From NCBI GenBank assembly GCA_021736785.1, contig JAIPFF010000008.1, positions 62,001 to 126,000 of the forward strand: DNA of 64,000 nt. Direction: 5' to 3'. The notes under the pieces are model-generated. The model was not told where the DNA came from and did not search any database. It worked only from the letters and a program-made list of their open reading frames with translations. Below are positions 58,627 to 64,000 of the stretch, in pieces. Position 1 is the stretch's first letter. Every line of letters begins with the position of its first letter. The stretch is from Thiohalocapsa sp. (lineage in GTDB: Bacteria; Pseudomonadota; Gammaproteobacteria; Chromatiales; Chromatiaceae). The translations under genes were made by a program, and so were the position numbers.

Positions 58627-59664
58627 TCAGAATCCGTACTCGGCCGACAGGCTCACCAAGGCGTCGCCGGCGCCTGTTCCGCTCTCCAGAGATATCGCGC
58701 TATTCAGCTTCAGATCGCGGTAAGGAATGCGCGAGAGCTTCAGCACCGCCTGCCGCAGCCCGGACGCCGACTCTGAAATGGCGAAGCCGGCGATCCGCCG
58801 CCCGCGCGGACCTCGGTATACCTCGGTCAGGCTGAACGAATGTCTGACATCACCGTCGCGCGGCATCACCAACTCCACCTTCAGCTCCGCCGAATGCCGC
58901 ATGAGCCCGAAGTGACGCAGCGGCAGCAGAGCACCTGCGCTGTAGGTGCTGTATCCAGCCGTATCCGCCTCGAGTCGTTGCGCGAAATCCGCGCTGAGGC
59001 GGGTCCCGTCCGACTCGTATCGCAAGCCCAGGGCGCTGCGCACGCGCCGCCCGTGGCTACCGGACTCCTGCTCGAGGCGCCATTCACCATGCGCCAGCCG
59101 CGCCGAGAGCACGTCGCCGAGGAGTGACGCATCCATCTGCAGGTCTGCTCCGGCGACATGTTGTGCGCCCCGCGAATCCTGCAGCAAGGTCACCTTCGAG
59201 CGCAGTCCATCGAGCGTCAGGCCGGTGTCGAGCGCGTAGCTTAGGCCATCCGCGCCGCCGCGGCGATCGAAGGCCCGGTCGACACGGGCGCGCACCGAAA
59301 GCCCCCCGTACAGCCGCGGCTTCAGCGTCACCCCGTGATGGTTCGTCGATAGATCCGGGCCGCGCGACCAGCGGTACTCGGCATTCACCGGGCCGCCGTC
59401 GAGCTTCAGCCCTACGCCGGAGAGCTGCTTGCTCACGAGTGGCGCCCGGAACGGTGCCCGACAGCGCGACGACTCCTGTCCCGCGACCACGACCCCGATC
59501 AATCCGATTCGCCGGGAGCCTTGCCGATCTCGTGTCTCGTCGGTGATGCAATCCCGAGCGAACGTCGACGCGGGCAAGCCGACGATAAGGCAGGCGCACA
59601 GCGTTATTGCCGCGACGCGGCGACAGTCGAGTAGGGGACGGACGGCACAACCGAAAGCGATCAT
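58627..59664 (-). CDS. Putative outer-membrane beta-barrel protein
   Basis: A 345-residue exported protein. A leader with a hydrophobic core (VAAITLCACLIVGLPASTFA) is followed by alternating amphipathic strands (VTLKPRLYGGLSVRARVDRAF, LSYALDTGLTL, KVTLLQD, LRYESDGTRLSADFAQRL, SAELKVELVM). The protein ends in ...LSAEYGF, with the C-terminal Phe used as a barrel-assembly signal. No family is recognised. The start at 59664 is tentative; a GTG 11 codons upstream has a better GGGAGG. It is probably upstream in the same unit as the carboxypeptidase-regulatory-like gene. Confidence 0.6.
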   Translation of the reverse strand: MIAFGCAVRPLLDCRRVAAITLCACLIVGLPASTFARDCITDETRDRQGSRRIGLIGVVVAGQESSRCRAPFRAPLVSKQLSGVGLKLDGGPVNAEYRWSRGPDLSTNHHGVTLKPRLYGGLSVRARVDRAFDRRGGADGLSYALDTGLTLDGLRSKVTLLQDSRGAQHVAGADLQMDASLLGDVLSARLAHGEWRLEQESGSHGRRVRSALGLRYESDGTRLSADFAQRLEADTAGYSTYSAGALLPLRHFGLMRHSAELKVELVMPRDGDVRHSFSLTEVYRGPRGRRIAGFAISESASGLRQAVLKLSRIPYRDLKLNSAISLESGTGAGDALVSLSAEYGF

Positions 59665-60186
59665 AGCCGGAGCATAGGAAACTGCGCCTCCCGGCACCGT
59701 GACGAATCCCTCAGAGCATAGGCCAGCGGTGGCCGCGAGTCAGCCAATGACGGACTCGGCAGCACCGACGTGCTCGCCTGCGGATACGCGCATCCGGTTT
59801 GCGCGGCTCGACGGCCTAGTCGGGCCCTTGCGAGGGATCGAGCCGCCGGTCCAAGTGCTGCCGCCGCTCCGGCGGTCGGCTGCCGACGCAACGATCTGCG
59901 ATGTCGCGGCAGCGAAGTGGAGGCATCGTAGAGGCCGATCTCCGGGATCGCATCGATCAGCGCAGCAGACGCGCCGGCGCACCGCGATCCGGCCCCGTGC
60001 GATCCGGCGCGGCAAAGTGAGCGCAGGCGCCCGACGAAAGCCCGGTCCAGGCAGTCTCGTTTGCCGTCGATCAAGCGGCCGGCAGGCCTCGGCACCATGC
60101 TCCGAGGCGCGTTCTGTTGTACGCTGGTGGCCTGTTCCTGCTCAGGCAAAGCTCAATTTACCCAATAGTCCGTCGGAGGATGCTCA
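59665..60186. other. Intergenic gap, no gene supported
   Basis: A 520-base divergent gap between the barrel-like gene and the DUF2333 gene. ORFs on both strands are Arg/Pro/Ala-rich and unsupported. CGGAGGA at about 60173-60179 is the ribosome-binding site of the next gene. Confidence 0.5.
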
Positions 60187-61176
60187 GTGAAGGAAGATAG
60201 GAAAAATCTGCTCAAGCGGTTGCTGACATGGTTCACGAAGCAGACGGTGCTCTGGTCCGGCCTGATCATCGGCATCCCCTTTCTGCTCGCGGCGCTCTGG
60301 ATCGGCATCTTGATCTGGGTTTGGGATACCCCCGACATCAACGAGTCGTTCCAAGATCCCGCCAATGTCGAGCTCAGCCGCTCCGAAAAGGGTGCGCTGC
60401 TGGCCGAGGCCGTCACCTATCAGTTTCGCCGCCGCCTGGGCGACCAGGGTGGCTGGGTTCCCAACGATTTGGTGGTCTTTTTCGACCGAAACGCCGCCTG
60501 TGCGGCCGGCGTCGAGGGCGAGCCCGGCGGCATCTGGTACGTGACCACGGAAATCTTCGAAGTCGTCGCCGACCGCACGGCGCGCATCGGCGGCTCGTCT
60601 CAGGACGACCCGCGGCTGACCAACGCGGTCAAGAAATTCAACTACGACCCGCGCCGATGGGGTATCTCCTGGCTGGGCGGTGCGGACTCGCAGCACGAGT
60701 ACGAGCTGGGCTTGGAGGACTTCAACGCCTACGTTGAAGACCTGCGGGCCGGCAATGCCGTCAGCAACGTGCGCGCGGACGATCTGGCGGCAATACTGGC
60801 CGAGCTTGGTGGCCAGAACGGCGCCATGGACAAGATCTATTCGCGCCTGAACGACGCCCAGAAGGTGTCGCCGGAGGAGCGCCGCCACAGAGTCTACTCG
60901 GCCATCTGCGCCTCCGCGGTCTCGGCCGACACGCTGGCGGTCATCCGCTCCGCCTACGCGACGGACTTCGAGCCTGATGCGCTGGCAGCACTCGACGAGG
61001 CCATCAAGGACCTCTACCGGGTGTCGCAGCTGTACCCGCCGATCGTCCTCAACGGCTCCGACGACAGCCTCTGGCTGGTCAACCACGCCCGCAACATCGC
61101 GGCGATGATGTCGGCCACCTTCGATCCGATCCTCGACGCGGCGCGCTCGCTGCCCGGCGGCGAAGTGGCTCGATAA
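60187..61176 (+). CDS. DUF2333 family membrane-anchored protein
   Basis: A 329-residue protein with one N-terminal membrane helix (about 23-46; GLIIGIPFLLAALWIGILIWVW) and a large, mostly helical, probably periplasmic domain. Blocks resembling DUF2333 are GGWVPNDLVVFFDRN, RRWGISWLGGADSQHEYELGL and the C-terminal PPIVLNGSDDSLWLVNHARNIAAMMSAT. The start is GTG 60187 with CGGAGGA upstream. The function of this family is unknown. It is convergent with the RND gene, leaving only 16 bases between them. Confidence 0.7.
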   Translation: MKEDRKNLLKRLLTWFTKQTVLWSGLIIGIPFLLAALWIGILIWVWDTPDINESFQDPANVELSRSEKGALLAEAVTYQFRRRLGDQGGWVPNDLVVFFDRNAACAAGVEGEPGGIWYVTTEIFEVVADRTARIGGSSQDDPRLTNAVKKFNYDPRRWGISWLGGADSQHEYELGLEDFNAYVEDLRAGNAVSNVRADDLAAILAELGGQNGAMDKIYSRLNDAQKVSPEERRHRVYSAICASAVSADTLAVIRSAYATDFEPDALAALDEAIKDLYRVSQLYPPIVLNGSDDSLWLVNHARNIAAMMSATFDPILDAARSLPGGEVAR

Positions 61177-61192
61177 CGTCGGCGGTGCTCGG

Positions 61193-64000
61193 TCACCGGC
61201 CTGCAGCACCGAAGCGCAGATACAGCGCCGGCACCACCAGCATGTTGAGTGCGGTGGAGGACAGAAGCCCCCACAGCATGACAATGGCCAACGGCGTCTG
61301 TAGCTCGCTGCCGGGCTGACCGCCGGCGAGCGCCAGCGGCACCAGCGCGAGGCCGGCGGAAAGTGCGGTCATCAGTATCGGTGCCAGGCGCTCCATGGCG
61401 CCGCGGCGCACGGCCGCGTGGAAGTCGGGCATATGCTCTTGCTCGACCAGGTTGCGGATGTGGGTCACCAGCATCACGCCATTGCGGGTGGCGATGCCGA
61501 AGAGCGCAATGAAGCCGACGATCGAGGCCACGGAGACCACACCGCCGGCGACGTAGACGCCGAAGATCCCGCCCACCAGCGCGAGCGGCAGGTTGAGCAT
61601 GACCAGCCCCGCATCGCCGGCGGAGCGGAAGGCGACGGTGAGCAGCAGAAAGATGCCGACCACGACCCCGGCACCGAGGATCAGGAGCGTCTGCCGCGCC
61701 CGGGCCGCACTCTCGAACTGTCCGTCGTAGGCAATGCGATAGCCCAAAGGCAATTCGATCTGCTCGGCCACGGCCTGTTGAATGTTCGTCACCACCGAGC
61801 GCAGGTCCGTGCCGGCGCCGGCCGCTGCCACGTTGGCGGAAACCACGATCTTGCGCTGCACGTCCTCTCGGCTGACGGTGTTGGGTCCGCGGTCGCGGCG
61901 AATATGGGCAAGGGCGTGCAGCGGCAGCCGGGCGCCGTCCGGGGTGGTAATCAGGGTCTCGCGGATGGTTCGGAGATCCTCGCGGGCACTGTCGGGGTAG
62001 CGCATGACAAGGTCGAAGCTGCGCTGGCCCTCCAATACGCCGGACACCCGGCTGCCGTAGAACGCCGCCTCGATGGCGCGGGAGACCTCGCCGATGCGCA
62101 GCCCGTGGCGGGCCAGCGCGGCCCGGTCCAGGTCGATGTGCACGAACGGGATGTCGGCCTGCTGCTCGACGAACAGGTCGACCACACCGGGCACGCCCTG
62201 CATGGCCGCCTCGACCTGTCGGGCGAGGCGCCGCAACTCGTAGAGATCATCGCCGAACACTTTCACTGCCACCGCCGCGCGGGTGCCGGAGAGCATGTGA
62301 TCGACCCGGTGACTGATGGGCTGGCCGATGCTGATCGAGAGCCCCGGCACTTGGGCCAGGCGCTCGCGGAGCGCGGCCAGCAAGCGGTCCATGTCCCGGG
62401 TGCCGCCTGCTTGTCCGCTCAAGTCCAGATCCACCTCGATCTCGGTGCTGTTGACCTCCTGGGTGTGCTCGGCCAGCTCCGAGCGGCCGGTGCGCCGGGC
62501 GGTGCTGCTGACCTCGGGCTGTTCGAGCAGTGCCGCTTCAAGCTGCTCGGCGAGGGCGTCGGATTGTTCCAGCGAGGTCCCCGGGGGCGTGCTGGCCATG
62601 ATGGTCAGGCTACCCTCGTTGAAGGGCGGCAGAAAGGTCTGGCCGGCCTGACTCAGCGCCAGCAGGGCCAGTCCCAGCAAGAGAAAGGACGTGCCGGCGA
62701 GCAGCTTCCAGCGCCGCAGCGTGGCATCCAGCAGCGGGGCGTACGCGGCCTTGAGCCAGCGCACCGGGGCCGGCTCGCGGCCGCTGCGGATGGCCCGCGA
62801 GCGCGGCAGCAGGTAAGACGAGAGCACCGGCGTGACGGTGACGGCCACCAGCAGCGAGGCCGCCAGCGCCACCACGTAGGCGAGCCCCAGCGGCGCGAGC
62901 AGCCGGCCCTCGACGCCGGTGAGGAAGAACAACGGCAGGAAGACCAGGATGATGATCAGCGTCGCGAAGACGATCGTGGACTGGATCTCGTGTGTGGCGG
63001 CGTAGACTACGGCCAAGGTCGGGCGGCGCCGCGCGGCGGGCAGGGCGGCGTTCTCGCGCAGGCGCCTGGCGATGTTCTCCACGTCGATGATGGCGTCGTC
63101 CACCAGTGCCCCGACGGCGATGGCCATGCCGCCGAGCGTCATGGTGTTGATGCTCCCACCCAGCGCCTCCAGCACCAGCACCGCGACGAGCAACGACAGC
63201 GGAATCGCCAGGGCCGTAATGGCCGTGGCGTAGGCGCTCCAGAGAAATAAGAAGACGATCACGACCACCAGGATGGCGCCATCGCGCAGGGCGGCCTCGA
63301 CGTTGTCCACGGCGCGTTGGATGAAGTCCGCCTGCCTGAACAGCTCGGCCTCGATCACCATCCCCGCCGGCAGGCTCTGCTGGATCTCCGCGATGCGCTG
63401 ATCCAGTCGCTCGGTCAGCGCCAGGGTGTTGGCGTCAGGCTGTTTCTGGATGGCCAGCACCACTGCCGGTGAGCCGTTGGCGGAAGCCGCGCCGCGGCGC
63501 AGCGCCGGGCCGATGCGCACCTCGGCAAGGTCGCCGATGTGCACCGGCACGCCACCGCGCTCGGCGACGGCCGTCTTGGCGATGTCTTCGGCGCTGTGCA
63601 CTCGGCCGAGGCCGTAGATCAGATACTCCTGGCCGTTCTCCGACAGGAAACCGGCGGAGGTGTTGGTGTTGGTTTCGGCAAGCGCCGCGCGCACTTGGTC
63701 GATGCCGATTCGATAGTCGGCGAGCTTGAGCGGATTCAGCAGCACCTGATATTCCCGCGTGTCGCCGCCGGTGGGGACGATCTGCGCTACGCCCGGCACG
63801 GCCAGGAGCTGCCGGCGCAGCGTCCAGTCTGCCTCGGTCTTGAGCGTCATCGGGTCGTGGCGAGGCTGACCATCGGCATCCGGCTCGGAGCGCAACGCGA
63901 TATACATGACCTCGCCCATGATGGAGGTCACCGGCGCCAGCGCCGGCGGGCGCATGTCCGGCGGCAGCGAGGGCAGGGCGGTCTGCAGCCGCTCGGCGAC
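61193..64000 (-). CDS. Heavy-metal-type RND efflux permease (CzcA/CusA family), N-terminus outside window
   Basis: At least 935 residues of an inner-membrane RND pump. The frame is open through the right edge of the window with a family-like stretch before the first Met (AERLQTALPSLPPDM...), so the real start lies outside. Two repeated halves each have a large periplasmic loop and membrane bundle. The proton-relay helix reads LGGMAIAVGALVDDAIIDVEN, and the second half has GVMLVTHIRNLVEQ. Loop sequences such as LGEVYQ-like MGEVMYIAL and LLNPLKLADYRIGIDQV are of the heavy-metal-efflux subfamily. The metal or other substrate is not assignable. Outer-membrane and adaptor partners are not in the window. 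Confidence 0.9.
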   Translation of the reverse strand, partial: VAERLQTALPSLPPDMRPPALAPVTSIMGEVMYIALRSEPDADGQPRHDPMTLKTEADWTLRRQLLAVPGVAQIVPTGGDTREYQVLLNPLKLADYRIGIDQVRAALAETNTNTSAGFLSENGQEYLIYGLGRVHSAEDIAKTAVAERGGVPVHIGDLAEVRIGPALRRGAASANGSPAVVLAIQKQPDANTLALTERLDQRIAEIQQSLPAGMVIEAELFRQADFIQRAVDNVEAALRDGAILVVVIVFLFLWSAYATAITALAIPLSLLVAVLVLEALGGSINTMTLGGMAIAVGALVDDAIIDVENIARRLRENAALPAARRRPTLAVVYAATHEIQSTIVFATLIIILVFLPLFFLTGVEGRLLAPLGLAYVVALAASLLVAVTVTPVLSSYLLPRSRAIRSGREPAPVRWLKAAYAPLLDATLRRWKLLAGTSFLLLGLALLALSQAGQTFLPPFNEGSLTIMASTPPGTSLEQSDALAEQLEAALLEQPEVSSTARRTGRSELAEHTQEVNSTEIEVDLDLSGQAGGTRDMDRLLAALRERLAQVPGLSISIGQPISHRVDHMLSGTRAAVAVKVFGDDLYELRRLARQVEAAMQGVPGVVDLFVEQQADIPFVHIDLDRAALARHGLRIGEVSRAIEAAFYGSRVSGVLEGQRSFDLVMRYPDSAREDLRTIRETLITTPDGARLPLHALAHIRRDRGPNTVSREDVQRKIVVSANVAAAGAGTDLRSVVTNIQQAVAEQIELPLGYRIAYDGQFESAARARQTLLILGAGVVVGIFLLLTVAFRSAGDAGLVMLNLPLALVGGIFGVYVAGGVVSVASIVGFIALFGIATRNGVMLVTHIRNLVEQEHMPDFHAAVRRGAMERLAPILMTALSAGLALVPLALAGGQPGSELQTPLAIVMLWGLLSSTALNMLVVPALYLRFGAAGR

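Noticed and set aside
61418-63250. 610-codon open frame on the plus strand opposite the RND gene
   Set aside because: His/Gly/Gln-rich shadow of the RND pump; the minus-strand frame has clear RND motifs.

Overview
The window is GC-rich, densely coded bacterial chromosome. Gene content and order point to a gammaproteobacterium: a rib-nusB-thiL-pgpA cluster, pepA-holC, lptG, cysM-rlmD, sthA, a homodimeric-type aceE with aceF-lpdA, and DUF3379 and DUF2333 proteins. A class I phosphoribulokinase implies a Calvin cycle, so an autotrophic or photoautotrophic lineage such as the Chromatiales is plausible. That placement is inference; no rRNA or tRNA gene was found to confirm it.

Layout. 1-12.4 kb is a signalling region: the tail of a surface-type protein, a CHASE-PAS-GGDEF cyclase, a convergent periplasmic-sensor PAS-GGDEF-EAL protein, an AI-2E-type permease, a small HIRAN protein, and a FIST sensor followed by a large hybrid histidine kinase. 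12.3-15.8 kb holds a WYL regulator, a zinc-type dehydrogenase and a divergent MFS permease. 16.8-22.9 kb is the riboflavin/thiamine/lipid cluster ribE-chrA-ribBX-ribH-nusB-thiL-pgpA. It has a chromate-transporter gene inside it, and the GTP cyclohydrolase II half of RibBA lacks its zinc and catalytic residues. 23.2-34 kb is housekeeping: parC, holC, pepA, lptG without lptF, a lone HPt protein, cysM, rlmD, a CYTH protein and a solute-binding lipoprotein. 34-39.8 kb has phosphoribulokinase, two small exported proteins and a large secreted beta-propeller/FG-GAP-like protein downstream of an unusual non-coding stretch. 39.9-46 kb is the pyruvate dehydrogenase operon (transcribed leftward), with a PdhR-like palindrome upstream. 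46.6-51.1 kb has an exported Met/Pro-repeat protein with its own promoter and terminator, a CDP-alcohol phosphatidyltransferase, soluble transhydrogenase and an orphan DUF3379 protein. 51.6-58.1 kb is a TRAP transporter operon (dctPQM plus a UspA protein) followed by NADP-type malic enzyme. 58.1-64 kb has two exported or outer-membrane proteins, a DUF2333 protein and most of a heavy-metal-type RND pump that runs off the right edge.

How the genes may work together. The FIST protein probably feeds the hybrid kinase, which ends in a receiver and needs an HPt partner; a free HPt protein lies 17 kb away. Dicarboxylate uptake (TRAP), malic enzyme, pyruvate dehydrogenase and transhydrogenase together cover C4-acid use, acetyl-CoA formation and NAD(P)H balance. 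The most unusual items are the Met/Pro-repeat exported protein, the ribBX/chrA arrangement, the missing lptF, the FIST-kinase pair and the propeller protein. Many long antisense ORFs exist but are high-GC mirror images of real genes.
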